A DNA stretch of 64,000 bases, from assembly GCF_001039355.2 (NCBI RefSeq), contig NW_019775869.1, positions 319,268-383,267 on the forward strand, written 5' to 3'. How positions within the stretch are numbered: position 1 is the stretch's first letter; each line of letters begins with the position of its first letter. Of the stretch, positions 51,001 through 64,000 are shown piece by piece. The translations under genes were made by a program, and so were the position numbers. Under the pieces are notes generated by a model, which worked only from the letters and a program-made list of their open reading frames with translations, had not been told where the DNA came from and did not search any database. The DNA is from Lingula anatina (lineage: Eukaryota; Brachiopoda; Lingulata; Lingulida; Lingulidae).

Positions 51001-54000
51001 CTGGACGTGGAGATTTGGGAGGTGTTGGGGTAAACTAAAATAATGGTCAATGATCATGGAATGGTCTAGTATAACTGCTCTCTAACTAACAATCATGATT
51101 TAACTGAAATTTGAGGTTTTCAATGGCTACATTCGATATAAGAAACATTTATTATCGTAGGAATTCAATTTTCAATTGACAGTCTGCCCATTTTTATGTC
51201 AATGCACAAAATTATTGTGCTATTCACTTTTTATCAAAAAAGCAGATAAAAACAAAGTTTGTATATAACAAAACTAACTGAAACTAAGAATGCCCTTTAA
51301 ACATTGCTGCTCACTTACACAGGAAAAACAATAGAGGATAAAGATAACATTGGCTACTGCCTACCTGTTCTCCTAAATCTGTTTTTGCCTTCTCCATACT
51401 CAGTCTGGAGCTCATGTCTCGCACCTGAGGTAGAAATAAAAAGACAAATTATTTTTGGAATTTATAATCATATTTCAAGTAAATTAGCTTAAAGAAGTTC
51501 TTTCCGTATGTTTATTAACATACTTCCCAACACGTTCACAATTTTATTTTTCATAAAGTAACTGGAAACTGGGCCATTTTAATAAACTAATTCAATTATC
51601 TGCATGCATGTTCCATGTACTGCAAAAACCAAAATATCAAACATTTGCACAGCTTGTATACTGTATTGTAATATATATTTGTATATGTGATTCATATTAT
51701 TAAATTTATTAACAAAATATGATTATTAGTAAAACAACGTGAAAAAGAAAGACAAAAAACTGTAAAGAATTTTATTTAAGTTTTTCTTTTTTTTTTGTTA
51801 ACAGCATCAACAACAACAATAAAGGGCAAATGTTATTAAACAAATTCCAGCTCGGCTTCTCTGAAATTTTAGAAAAAGTTTGACAACAGTAACAAACAGA
51901 CCTTCTTTCCATAGTGTTTGGGTTTCTGTAAAAAAACGTGTCATCCACTCTAAGCATTTGAAAAAATGGCATTAGTGTTCACCAGGACAAGCTCATCTGT
52001 TATTGTCAGCAACTCAGTGATTTGCGTCATGTCACAACAACAAATTGGGTTTCACAAAATGATATTCACAGTGAATTCACAACATCCACATACAACAACA
52101 ACAACAACTTGAAGAAAAGCCAGTTAGTGCCACAACAACTCCGTGGTGGCTACCTTGGGGGTTTCCTGTGCACTGGCAGGGGGTGCGGTTTGATCATTGA
52201 CAGACTCTTCCTCAGTTTCTTTACTGACCTCCTGCAGTGGTAATGGTGTCAAGGCAGGCACCTCTGCCCTACTGCCATTATCCATGGTAGATACTCTACC
52301 AGCTGCAGCTGAATTTCTGATCTGTATTCAGAAATAAATCAAAGTTTCATCCTTCTATGGAATGTATACACATATATTCAGTAAAAAAGTATACATGATG
52401 TGCAATTAGTATACCTGGTCTCATATTAGCATATGAATAATGTAGTCAATGGCTAAAAAGAGTTCTTTACCTATAGAAAAGGATTCTTGTTTTCAAAACA
52501 CTGTGATTGGTTTTCCTTTCAATTATAATTTTGGAGGTCAATTTTTTTCACCAATTGACTGCTTTGCTAGAGTAGGCCAGGTATACTTTAATATGATACA
52601 TAGTTTCCACTATGGTTCTGCATGAGCTCACCTTCGCATCATCTGTCTGCTGCAGCAGAGCCTGCAGATCTTGTTCTGAGGGAGCCTCGGCAGCTGCAGC
52701 CTGTGGCTTCTCAGCAGACAGCTTCTGCTTCTCTGTTTCCTGTAATTCCTGGAATGGGAATTTGCATGATAAAAGGTCAGGGGTATCAAGTGGTTAGTGG
52801 GAGTCAAACAAAAGAAACAATGGTTTATTATCACATGTTATAATCAGCATTCAGAAAAGTTAACACATAGGTATAAATTTGCAACTAAATTATGAAAATA
52901 TTCTCAGTCAAAGAATACGTGACAAGACAAAATGTACTTCAATCACACTGAAAAATGATTTTTAGAGCTTAATTGTCAATGTCTATTGGATGAAAAACTA
53001 AAATGTGACAAGTGACATTAAAAAGGTATATGATACCAGTATTATGGTAACCAATTTCACTCTGCATGAGATATACAGAAGCATTCACTCAGTATATTTC
53101 CTTCTTTTTTCCTGTTTCCACTTACCAGTTGTTCCTGTTCATTTATGAAGTCTTCTAGTTGTGTCATGGCGGAATCTGCTTCCTTCTCTGCCTCTGTCTG
53201 TAGCCGCTGAGCTTGATCAACTTGCTGCACTAAGATATTGCGTTCCTAAAATAATTTGGCACAGATTTACCCAAATATAAAAAGTAGCACCATAGAAATA
53301 CACACTGAAAGAGTGAAGAATTATATATCAACAAATAATGAAAACTTCAGAATATGTTTAAAAACAGGCTGGATGATATAAAATATAATATGTTCAAAGT
53401 TTAGAAGACATAAACATTTTACCTGTTCCCATTTGCTCTTGTGTTCCTGGAATTGAGCTTTAAGTGTGTTGACTTTCTTCTGTGTTTTCACAGTATTGAC
53501 CCTCATCTGTTCTTCAATCTCATCCAGTTTTTTCTTAGTCTGTGAAAGAACAGATTGAAAATGTATGACATAAAATTTAAGTGTGTATTGAAATAGTTCA
53601 TGATAAGATAATGCACACTGACCACATCTGTATGCTGATTAAAAAGATTTAACGATAAATGCACAATTTGACCTCCATAATGTACACGTATGCATCAAAA
53701 TCTCATCATATTATGCAATTATATGGCATAAAAAGATACAAACTGTTTCATTAAGATAGATATTAAGTGAATAAAGGATGGGTTGGTGAGAATTCTTTAT
53801 AATATTCTACTTTATATGACTAAAAAGAATCCCAGAACTCACCAGCTGTCTATACTGGAGGAATCTTCCAGGTAACTGTTGGACAGGAATATTACTCTGA
53901 AAATAAATGAAAAAAAAAATTAGTACAATACATGTAGTACAATACATGTAATTTGTACTGATCAATGCTTATAATTGACTGCTTGGGGTTCAATCTTCCA

Positions 54001-57000
54001 AAACACTTCATGGTGTTTATTTTCTGTTTTAGAGGATTATGTTATTGACTAGTTTCTGTATCTGAACGGATCAATGAAAATAGGTGATAAACTAGGACAA
54101 AGTAAATGGGAATACAATACTTACCCATGCTTCTTCATTCCGTAGATCTGGGGCATCTTCAAACTCTACTGTCACCTCCTGTACTGGCTCAAGCGTTGAC
54201 TTGGCACGACTCTGCGATGTTTCCTCAGCCTCGCCTTCTTCACGTGTCTGCAATCATTTTGAATACATTTTCAATACTTATTTCTTCAGCTTACTTAATA
54301 TGGTCATGATCATTACATTTAATCTAGTTTTCTTAATTTACCTCCAAGTCACTTCAAGTAAGAAAGAAATTTTCATTTTAAAGACGCACCAGTGCGCTGG
54401 GTGTCAACTATATCAAGCAGAAATAGGAGTAAAAAAAATAGTTATCAAAACATTTTAACAAACTTGGAAAACACACTGCAGGCACTTTAAGCCTTGGTAG
54501 TATTTAAATAACCACAAACTATATGAGTGTAAAGGTGCAATAATAGAAGGAACTTACATCTGTCCTAGAAGTCTGTCGACTCTTGGCTCCAGATTTTTTA
54601 CCACCACTGGATTTATTGCTAACCTTGGAGGAATCCTTTGAAAGCATACGGCTGAGTTCCTAGAGGAGAGGGAATGGTTCATAGATGAGATAAAATTTTG
54701 GTTAATGTTACACCCAGGTATGGTGGTAGTGAGAAATTTCTTCAGTACATAAAAAATCTACCTTGAAAGGAGTCAAATTATACATGAAACTCAGTCTGCA
54801 GGAAACAAAGAATGACTTGATTCAGAAATCTATATCCACCAACAATGAATTTCCTGAAGTGCAGATTAAATTGTTGCTAAGGACACACATCTGTTCTTTG
54901 TTACTTCTAAGAAACAGTGAAGAGCTTTCATCATTAAACATTTTATTGATGATTTCGGAAATAAAAGCTGGGTGGCAATGAGTTTGATGTTGTTTTTAAG
55001 AGGATTATAATGGCAAAAAAAAAAAAAAAAATTCATGCAAAATGTCTGGCATCTGAAGCTCATCATGGCTTTACCTGAGCCACTGTGTTTTAAAGGCCTC
55101 TACACACAAGGACTACTTAAGATGGAAAAACACTGGTAATTAGATGTCCACATAAACCCACATAGATGGAGAGAACATAGACCCAATTTTGCCATCTTCA
55201 ACCCATCTAATGTGGGATTAAGAAGATTTTCAGTCTTAAATAGTCCTCGTTCGAACAGACTTGTAGGGTTTGTGTAAACCAGGCTACCTATCTATACACC
55301 ATAGACACACTTACTAACGAAAGCTGGCACGGACTGACATATAATAAATGTGACAGAGGCAATAACCAGGATTGGATTATGAGATTAGTCTATCACAGTT
55401 GGCGCAAACTTTTCCATGGATTTCTTGTGAATAAAATATGAATTTGTCATTCTTAAAAAACTACTTGTGAAATCAAAAAGTAAAACGGTCTCTTTAGCAT
55501 ACTATACACAGCCAATGCAATAACAACACATTTACCATTGAACAGGCTAATATTGCTAGGTAGTAAAGACAATAAGCCATGAATGCAGATAGTGACTTGT
55601 AATATTAACATACAAGGCATGCATACACTGTTACTACATATCATTAATATTACTGTAAAATTACACTTATTTAGGTATACATAAGGAGGGTAGAAAAAGC
55701 CAAGAGGAATGAACAGTCCTATAGGTACAGCCAGCCTTGTCAATGTTAACAAAGGTCAGGGTATTTATTAGAATGACTCAGTGGTTAAAATTTTGTAATA
55801 AGTTTAATATAAATATACTTCATATATCATTGGGATTAATATTTAGGATCCATGCCTGAAAGTTTGGACAATGTTATTTACATTCATGTAGTGTTCAGTG
55901 TCTGTGAGTGATCTTTTAACTACTTCCACAAAAGAATCTTTAGGGCGAGTTCTGCCTAGCAGACTGGCAGACAAGGATCTCTACAGAGAGAAAGAAAACC
56001 AAATATTATCACTACATTAAAAGCTAATTCTGTTACTTCTACAAGATGCATTAAAAAGTAAATGAAATGACAAACTAAAAGGAAGAGTTATCCAATAAGT
56101 TTACAAATAGCAGCTTAATTATGTTCTTTAAAAACCAAAAGTTACATAAGCCACAAATATCAAGCTCCCAGAAAATCAAGTCAGATATCCTGAAAGATTC
56201 AGGTATTTTTTCCAAACTTCCAAATTCAGAAACTAATATGTCTTAGACATCTTGTGCTTCTTTTCTTATTAGGGAATCACTGGCTGAGAAAGTTCTATTT
56301 ATCTATTATTTCATTATGTTGAAACATCCAATTAATTATCACGGATCATGAACTCAGTCAAACACCATGATAGCACCACTGTGGTACAACATCGATGTAT
56401 CAGATATCACCATATACATAATATACAACATCACAACAATAGTCTCACCGACAAGGGTGAGTTGAATGACCCATTGACAAACCTACATATACCACAACCA
56501 ACCTTAATTCTGACTTTCTTTTTCTTCTGAGTGTGAGAATAAAGATATCATAACTTTTAGATGGTTTTTCAAATCTTTCATTTGTAACTTCTTAAATTGA
56601 ACCAATTAAACTATAGGAAAATGCCCAACTAAGAGCACCTGAATTATGATTAAACTGGATATCTATTCAAAACTGTGCATATTTTAGTGAACTGTTGTTA
56701 ATTGACTGTGAATACTCTATGATTTAATAATATACTGGCCTATATGATAAAATACCCAGCGCAAATATTCTCCCTTGATCAAAGAATGAAACAGATTCCT
56801 CACCTGCCGTGTGCTTTGCCTTGAAAGCTTACTTTCAGCGTCAACATCTGACTGTGCCGACTCATAGTCATCACTTTTCTCAGTCTGAAATAGGAGAAAC
56901 AAAAAATATTTAAAAAACTCACTTTTCTCTAAGCAATACTACACTATCTGTTTGAGAAACAACAGCACATTCAATCCCACTTATACTTAAAATTTTGTTT

Positions 57001-60000
57001 GGTCAGATTTTCATTCCAATGTAAGAAAACAATTTTTAATGAAAAATAAATATTGCAATTTGTTCAAGTAACAAAAACAAAAAACTTTTTTTGAAATTCA
57101 GAAAGTGTGAAAAAATTCACCAATTTTTAACATTTATCTAAAACCATAACCAAGTATTCATAAAAAAGACTTACTGTCTTTTAGAAACCATCAAACATTA
57201 AACTAAATCTCTTTAAGTACAAAACTGTCTCACTCATTCTAAAAAGAGCCCAAATACCACGTGATATAGTGGGCCTTTCATCTCACATCAGACTCTCACA
57301 GCAGACGTCCATACATGGGTCAGGTACACTCTCAGCACCTAATATAAAAGGTTATGGCATTGTAGCCAATAATCCTGTTATTGTTGTTATGAGTTATGAA
57401 CCAAGTGCCCTAAGTGTTATGTCACAATAACAACACATTAGTGAATGAGCTCCACATGAAAACTAAAACCATTCAAGCATTCTCCTCTCATAAAGACATC
57501 AATCAGACCAGAATCATACTATAATAATGGTTAACTCTCATAAACTATAGCTGTTAATAAATAAAGCATTATATTCAAAATTAGCGAGTGCATTGGAAAA
57601 TGTAATAACTGCATGGTCACACAGCCGCTGCTTTGGTTGTAGAGGCCTTTGCTTCAGAAAACCTTTTATGCAATGTACAGATTGTCCAGTACTGGTGAAA
57701 AAATAGACTTTTGGCTTTTTAGAGCCAACAAACTCCATCGTTGAAATATGATTTACATATTAAATTTTATCTGCATTAAATTCTAGCTTGACAAATTGCA
57801 ATAAGATACGAAAGGTGTGTATTTTACAATCATAAAGCATTTTGATCACTGAAAACCAAATGGTCAATAGAAATTGATGTAATTGAATCACAGAAGCTGA
57901 AATATATAAATATTGCAAGCTCTGTCATAAAATATTGGGCCAAAATTAAAAGCAAAATGTTGCATGCATATATAAACAAAAATGATTAGAACATGTTTTA
58001 ATAGAGAAGTTCTCATCAGTTAAAAAACCTTTGGTTCTGTGAGATTAAAAAGGCAATTGTTTAAAAATTGCAATTTTATAACAAACAAGAAAAAAATTGT
58101 AAAACAAGTAATGATCATGGCTCTGAGTGAACCACTTAACAAGTCGATTTTATTTTGATCATACTGAAGAAAAAACAATGGCCTTTTCAATGATTTTACA
58201 GTATTGGACTAAAATTAATTGTTTAAAAAGTGCCATAAAACGTGCAGCAAATGAGTTAATGTTGGCACAGCTTGTCTAGGTTAACTGGAACCCAAAACAT
58301 CATTCATACATCATATTAATCACATACAATGTCTTCACATACAACTATTTCAGGGGGTTGGAGAGATGACACGGTTTGCTCCTTTTGTCTCTCTTGTTCA
58401 AATTGTTGCTGCTGTTGTTGATGCAGCAATATTTGTTGATCAAGCTGTTGCTTCTGCTGTTCTAACAGTTGCTGTTGCTGTTCTACCTTCTGCTTAGCTA
58501 GCCTTGCTGCTTCTGAGGCAGTGGTATTGGTCCTTACTAGACCTTCTAGTTCAGCCTATGAGGGAAGTGACATGAATTGTTTAATTTTTCTCCTTTTTTT
58601 TTATAAGAGCACTTTTTATTGCAACTTTTGGATTGCCAGGGGATAATTGTATTGATGAGAATCAGTACAAGCTTTGCATGCAGAAATAAAATAAATAAAA
58701 AACTATGCCAGTAAAAGAGGAAAGAATTAAAGAACCCAAAGCACAAATCAATTAAATAAAAAAAATAGAAAACAAAAATGTACCAACACCTAAGTTTGAA
58801 ACTCTTAGACTATTAGAAAATACTAATGAAAAGTTCAAGTTAAGCAAAACTAACCGATTTTTAAATTAATGTCACAAAGAAAACAAAAGGGTACGAGGTA
58901 AAAAAATATGTGAAAATCTATCTATCTTTGCAAACTGCAGAAAATGTGCTTGGAGACTGTTATAAAAAGTAGAGATGGAAAAGTTTGTTAAAAAATGAAA
59001 GAGATAAGCAGTAAAGCTCTATGCATGCAAGAAAAAAGTAAAACAAGCAGGTAAAAAAATATATAAATAAATAAAAAAGCAAAAAGTATAAGATGTATAT
59101 AATGATAGAAATAAAAAGTGCTACAGAGTGACACCCACATAAAAAGAAAGATTAAGCAGTGCCTATAAGAGCTTGCTGCAACTGAAATTCAAGATTCTAC
59201 AGAGTCACATTGGTCTGGCAAAGGGAGAGCTGCAACAATTCAGTGACAGTGAATGCAACAAGTAAACTCTTTTACATACAATAGTTTTATCTTTTTGCAG
59301 CAACTTTTGTTCATAGGTTTTCATATGATCGGCCTGTTTCCTATGCATGTGAAGTTCTTGAAGTTTCAATTGCTGATCATGGCTTCTCTCCAAACCTTTC
59401 AGCTCTCTGTTTAATGTATTTATGTCCTCCTGATTAAAAATGCAATTCACCATCAAAGGATAATCCACAAATGAAGCGGAAAAAGGACCTTATTATGATA
59501 TGAAGTAATGTTAAGAAAAGTGATGCATTTCTTATTCAGAATTAATGCGATGTAAATATATTTCGCTTTCAGAAAAAAGAAAAAAAAAGAAAGAAAAATG
59601 GGAGAAAAAGAAAGAAATCCTATTATTAATTTCAATCCATATTTCAATGTTGAAACCCAATACCCATCTCCTACAGAATATGACTAATTGGATAATTGTT
59701 GATTTTTCTTCCATAAAAAATGGTAAGCTACATAATGTTTTCATAAAGTTAACTGCATCTGATTTGGCAATTAATAACATAAATTCTTTCTGCCGTGTCA
59801 AACCCCTAGAGCAGTTGCCATGACTACCTAGTTGTATACACTTTGTACTAGTTAAGAACCCCCAGATGACTTCTACTATAGTAAAACTTCTTTTTTGTTG
59901 AACCGACTCCAAAGTCAACAATGCCACCCAGCCGAAGTGAGAAAGAGAAAAATAGGCATTGTGCATTAGGCATGATGTTATCAAAAATACTTTGTTTTTC

Positions 60001-62338
60001 TATATTAACAACTATTTGCTTGCAAAGGTTCAACCATGAAATCTTTATGTACATTGGGTCCCCCTGCGTCAACCTTACAAACATCTAGAATAATGAATGG
60101 TGAGCCCCCATAGCAGGGGATACCAAAAAGCCTTTCTAGACCCTGGTCTGATGTTTGCCAAGCAATTAATGATACTGCTGAACTGAGACCCATTTACTTT
60201 TTCCTAGGTGTCACCTGTCATAAATATTTGTTCCCCTATTGCCAAAATTAGGCCATAAGGTATGTCCAAGATCATGAAGTACAAGTTACATAAAGCATTT
60301 TATTTTTTCCTAAAAGAATTATTTCAGGCAAATTGAAAGCATACAATAAATGTGAAAGTTACCAAGGAAAAATGGTACTTCAAAACTGCATCAATCTGTG
60401 TGTGTACAGATGTTTTTTTCCAGCTATCTTGAAGCTATTACTTTACCATGAGACAAAAAATGTTAAAAGATTTACAACACAAATTTGCCAAGTAAATGTA
60501 CATAGTAAGAAAACTAGCCTTCATGCATGAGCATTACAAAAAGTGAGTTCAATATTTATTGATCAATATATGAAACCACTCAATAACTTTGTTTACTCAA
60601 GAGTGTGCACAATATCCAATTAAGCACCACAGACCTCACACAAAGTAACTCCCCAACCAAGGAATTAATGTTCAAAAACCTACATTTCTCATGAATAATT
60701 TCAAATAATGTTGATATTGCTAATTACGTGAAAAATTACACCCAGCAACTAGAATATCCCACTTTGCTTCAACAAATATGAGACACATCCACAAAAACAC
60801 ATCCTCAGTTTGTGACAATAATGCTGCTGGCTTTCCTCTAACTAAGAATACACTGGTTATAGATATACAGATTAGAGTTCCTGACAGGATCTGAAACTCA
60901 GCATGCTGAAGCGATGCTGCTCATAAAAACTATTCATACTGTCCATTATCTGTCTACTGAGCTCTCATCAATATCAAAGGCTTTCAGTCTCTGGGGCTGA
61001 GGCCCTATGATGACTGATAGTAACCAAGGACAATAAGCCTCTTCTCAAGCCAGACTCCAAAATAATAGAGATAAGATACCAATGAAGAGATGAAGATGGA
61101 AACGTCGATCCTGTGCTCGTAGAGAACTACACTAATAAATGACATGGGCTTAGTACAAAATGTTGGATTATTCCAAAATGTATACAAAAAATTATAATTT
61201 TAGTTTTTGTATAACTGAAAAAAAAATGTAAATATCATGAAATATGGCCTTTACAAGAATCAGACAGGAGATCCTAAAGCCAGTTTTGCATACTAATCCT
61301 CAATACAAAAACCCAAAATTTGCTTGACATTAAAATCAACTTGTAAGACTACTTTTCAACGTCAATCTGGAAATGTTTAAGAATAACAAGTGCTTGTTGA
61401 ACAGCCAGTAAAATTTGCACAGGCAGCAATCAAATAATCCTAATGGCACTGTGACGGGCAAGGGCTCTAGGGCGCCTAATCCCAACTTCAATCAAACCCC
61501 CCACACCACTGATATCATGGGTTGGAAGGTTAAAAGAAATTACTTTCAAATGATTTCTTCATACCATTGACACAAGGGATAAGCTGCACTACAAGTGAAT
61601 TTGTCAATAATCACACACTAAGAATAAGAAGAGCACTTTCTGTTAAATACACAAGAACTTCTACAGAAGTTAAAGTAAGTAAATGCTCACAATTATAGTG
61701 ACAGTACAAGCTTTTCAATGCCTATCTATTAATAAAGATGATTTCCATCTTAAATATATTAATCANAAAAATGGCTAAAGCTACATTTTGATATTGAAAA
61801 AGAAAATCTATTTATTATTTTCATCTTCAAAATATGCAATCCTCAATTGACTTTTTTCATATAGCCTTGTTTTTTATTTCTAAACATCCCAACTTTTAAA
61901 CATTATCTAACTAACCCTGCCAAGGAAAATTTGTTTTTGCCTTTGCTGGTTTTTTAGTTGACAGCCTAGCTAACTCAAAAAAAGTTATGAAAGGACTTTG
62001 ATAAAATTTTGAAGAAGGTCAGGTCACATCTGAAAAGACTCAATTCTAGCAGTGATCCATCAATTAATTCCTCAATAACAATGAAAATTGAGCTGCCTTA
62101 TTTTTATATGAGATGAGAGCATATGAAAAACTTATTTCCCTCAATGTCTCTCTATCTTGTCCCACTCAAACACATAGCATACATCACTTGTTAGTAACAA
62201 ACTGATCTATACTTTCACACAGCACTTTTTCTCACATCAGTTGTTTCTTTTCCTTAGTGGCTATATACTTACGTCAAAGAACAGGGTAGGGTTGTTGTCT
62301 ATCAACAGCCTCAGATCCCTGTACTGGGCTATATGAAC
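39038..62338 (-). CDS. Large coiled-coil protein, 3' part, 33 exons, 5' end outside window
   Basis: In-phase exons (right to left): 62338-62273, 59429-59280, 58555-58343, 56884-56804, 55980-55882, 54659-54558, 54247-54125, 53896-53843, 53539-53423, 53245-53126, 52748-52632, 52321-52154, 51424-51365, 51034-50393, 49530-49213, 48408-48115, 47549-47345, 47076-47022, 45244-45141, 44989-44882, 44629-44580, 44234-44044, 43788-43741, 43583-43472, 43176-43066, 42694-42515, 42103-41961, 41639-41489, 41263-41141, 40866-40742, 40452-40316, 40002-39796, 39210-39038. They encode 1648 residues. Glu/Gln/Lys-rich coils lie at about 20-135 (with a Gln run), 297-414 and 1135-1190. Charged Ser/Pro linkers separate them from compact segments near 550-690 (AIFGLATQVSTEAIFLGF) and 1300-1400 (ESGIFLIKPHYSYRGR). 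No signal peptide, membrane segment or enzyme motif is seen. I do not recognise the family; a structural, cytoskeletal or ciliary role is a guess. Confidence 0.85.
39359..39618. repeat. Diverged tandem duplication of about 130 bp
   Basis: Two adjacent units share ordered blocks such as AGATAAATTCAGC, ATGAACTTTTGAAAT and TAAAGTTCAT. They lie in the last intron of the coiled-coil gene. Divergence suggests an old duplication. Confidence 0.7.
42211..42239. repeat. (GT)n followed by G-run
   Basis: Short GT repeat running into a poly-G stretch in an intron of the coiled-coil gene. A second G-rich tract lies at about 48084-48107, close to the exon at 48115-48408. Confidence 0.8.
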
Positions 62339-64000
62339 CTGCATTGCCATCCTTATTCCATCCAACTGAAACTTTTATCCCTGTAATCTTAAGTTCCCAT
62401 AAAGCAAGCTTCTACGTATTTTTCCCCGGTTGCTTTTTTGTTTTTCAGGAGCTAATCTGTGTTAAAATGTTTGTTAATCCCGCTCCATCATGTAATAAAA
62501 TCCTGTGGAGTTGCCCATATGGAAAATCCCTTATCCACATCTGAATTCTGGAAAATGTGCATACAATGTACGTTCTCACTGAGCTGAACAAAAAAGTATG
62601 TGTACGTGATATCCTATGATTTTACATTGAAAAACAGATTGTAAGAAATGTTATCAGTAGAACTATTGATTATTCGTCTTGTGGCAAAGCCTTGTTCAGC
62701 ACAACTTTGTCATGTGCTTGCTGAGTAAATATGGATATTCTCCCAGGACCCCCCTCACTCGCTGTAACATTTATTCTACTTGGAATACGTCACAGCAGGT
62801 GGGTTTTTAAATATTTGGAACAATTTTTTGACGTCAGAAAGAAATTGGCAAGCCATGGCTTTTAAAGCCCATTAAACATTATAGAAGAAAGTAACTGCTT
62901 CCTGTTCTCAGGAGATTTATATGTTTTCAACTATTTTTTGTAACAAAAAGAAATTTGATATATCCTTTTAATATTTATGTCCCACATTCTACTCAATTTA
63001 AACAAGGAGAGAAATAATTTTGCTGTGGGGACAATAACATAAAAATTACCATTAATCAATTTGTAAGGGCTGGATGATAAATTTGTGACTTCAAAAACAA
63101 AAATACTTGACAGCTTAATGAATGCTTAAGTCAAGCAGAATAAAGCCACATAATTATCGATAGACATATTTTGAAATCCAATTGATGTTTCAATTACAAG
63201 TCAATACCTTAATCCAGAGCTTATCCTTTCTAGCCTTTCATAAAGAGCATAAACTTCACAAAAAGTTGTCTTCTAATGTCCTAACTGTTGGCTAATCTGT
63301 AACTTACACAGTACTGAGGTGATAAGCGTCCTGACCAACACGGCAAGTGACCTTCACCTGTTATTCTACTCTAAACGGCTTCCTAGCAACCAGTCAATCT
63401 CAAGTCCATTCTGATAGGGAGGCTTTTTTCTGACTTCTCCTGGCAGTCAAATCCAATTTGATTAATGGAAGGACAAAAATTCCACCTATTTCTCAAAACA
63501 TTGCAGGTCCTCTAGCACACATGTATCAATTGCTGGGGTCGTCTCCAATGGAAGTTAAGTAAATATAGTTCAGTTCAGAGTGAGGCTTCCACTGCACATG
63601 TGTTGGTAATACAATACGTACACATACAGAATGGAGTTACTCAAACCTTAGGCTGCCCTGTATTGTAAGGGGAAACGGTCAATAACAAATATGAAAGCAT
63701 GTTCAATACAGTGCCTTTGTTGGGCGTAAAGGCACTTCTTTGTGCCTAACTTGGTCTCTGTAGAACTGAAGTAAGCGACCAGTGATCTGAATAAACACAT
63801 TAAAAGTTATTGATCCATACACTAGTGTGTTTGACTGGTCATGAAGTCAAAAGAGGTTGAGAAATATTTTTCAACTTTGCTAGATTATGTGACAGATACC
63901 ACTGGATTGTACTGAAGTGTGTTTTAACATAAGTACTTTAAATGATTACTTAAAAATAACTACCTCTCTAAATCATTAAAAAAAGTTTTTATATTAAATA
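62339..64000. other. Upstream intron of the coiled-coil gene, nothing recognised
   Basis: The acceptor at 62338 shows that more exons lie further upstream, but I found none with convincing splice sites and frame before the window ends. The N at 61766, in the preceding intron, marks a sequence ambiguity. Confidence 0.4.

Overview
The window is nuclear DNA from an animal. It is AT-rich, with small exons separated by introns of 0.1 to 7 kb, canonical GT/AG signals, microsatellites, short inverted-repeat elements and a tRNA-like SINE. Gene content and layout suggest a marine invertebrate, perhaps a lophotrochozoan (mollusc, brachiopod or annelid type), but nothing here fixes the species. Single N characters at 3809, 5467 and 61766 mark assembly joins or ambiguous bases.

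Five protein-coding genes can be assembled exon by exon with consistent reading phase. (A) 660-13252, minus: a secreted CUB-CUB-trypsin-type serine protease, 11 exons, 545 aa. (B) 6484-10084, plus: a short-chain dehydrogenase/reductase, 9 exons, 260 aa, lying entirely inside the 6.65-kb fifth intron of gene A on the opposite strand. (C) 15314-31619, minus: an M13 (neprilysin/endothelin-converting-enzyme) type II membrane metallopeptidase, 16 common exons plus four mutually exclusive candidate first exons that all end in the same phase. (D) 35571-37245, plus: a membrane-anchored FkbM/Star-type methyltransferase-like protein with degraded SAM motifs. (E) 38.6-62.3 kb, minus: the 3' part (33 exons, 1648 codons) of a large, low-complexity coiled-coil protein that I cannot name; its 5' end lies beyond the window.

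C and D are divergent, with about 4 kb of repeat-bearing DNA between them. D and E are convergent, with 3' ends less than 2 kb apart. Repeats include a 1.46-kb near-identical duplication at the 5' end of gene B split by an N, a nested pair of non-autonomous transposons with an empty-site copy elsewhere in the window, a perfect 86-bp inverted repeat, and a minisatellite whose unit contains the splice donor of an M13 exon.

The most notable observations are the antisense nested gene pair, the four alternative N-termini of the M13 peptidase (one with a clear TATA/CRE promoter), the splice-donor minisatellite, and 16 consecutive frame-neutral exons in gene E. I found no CRISPR array, prokaryotic operon or confident functional tRNA or rRNA gene.
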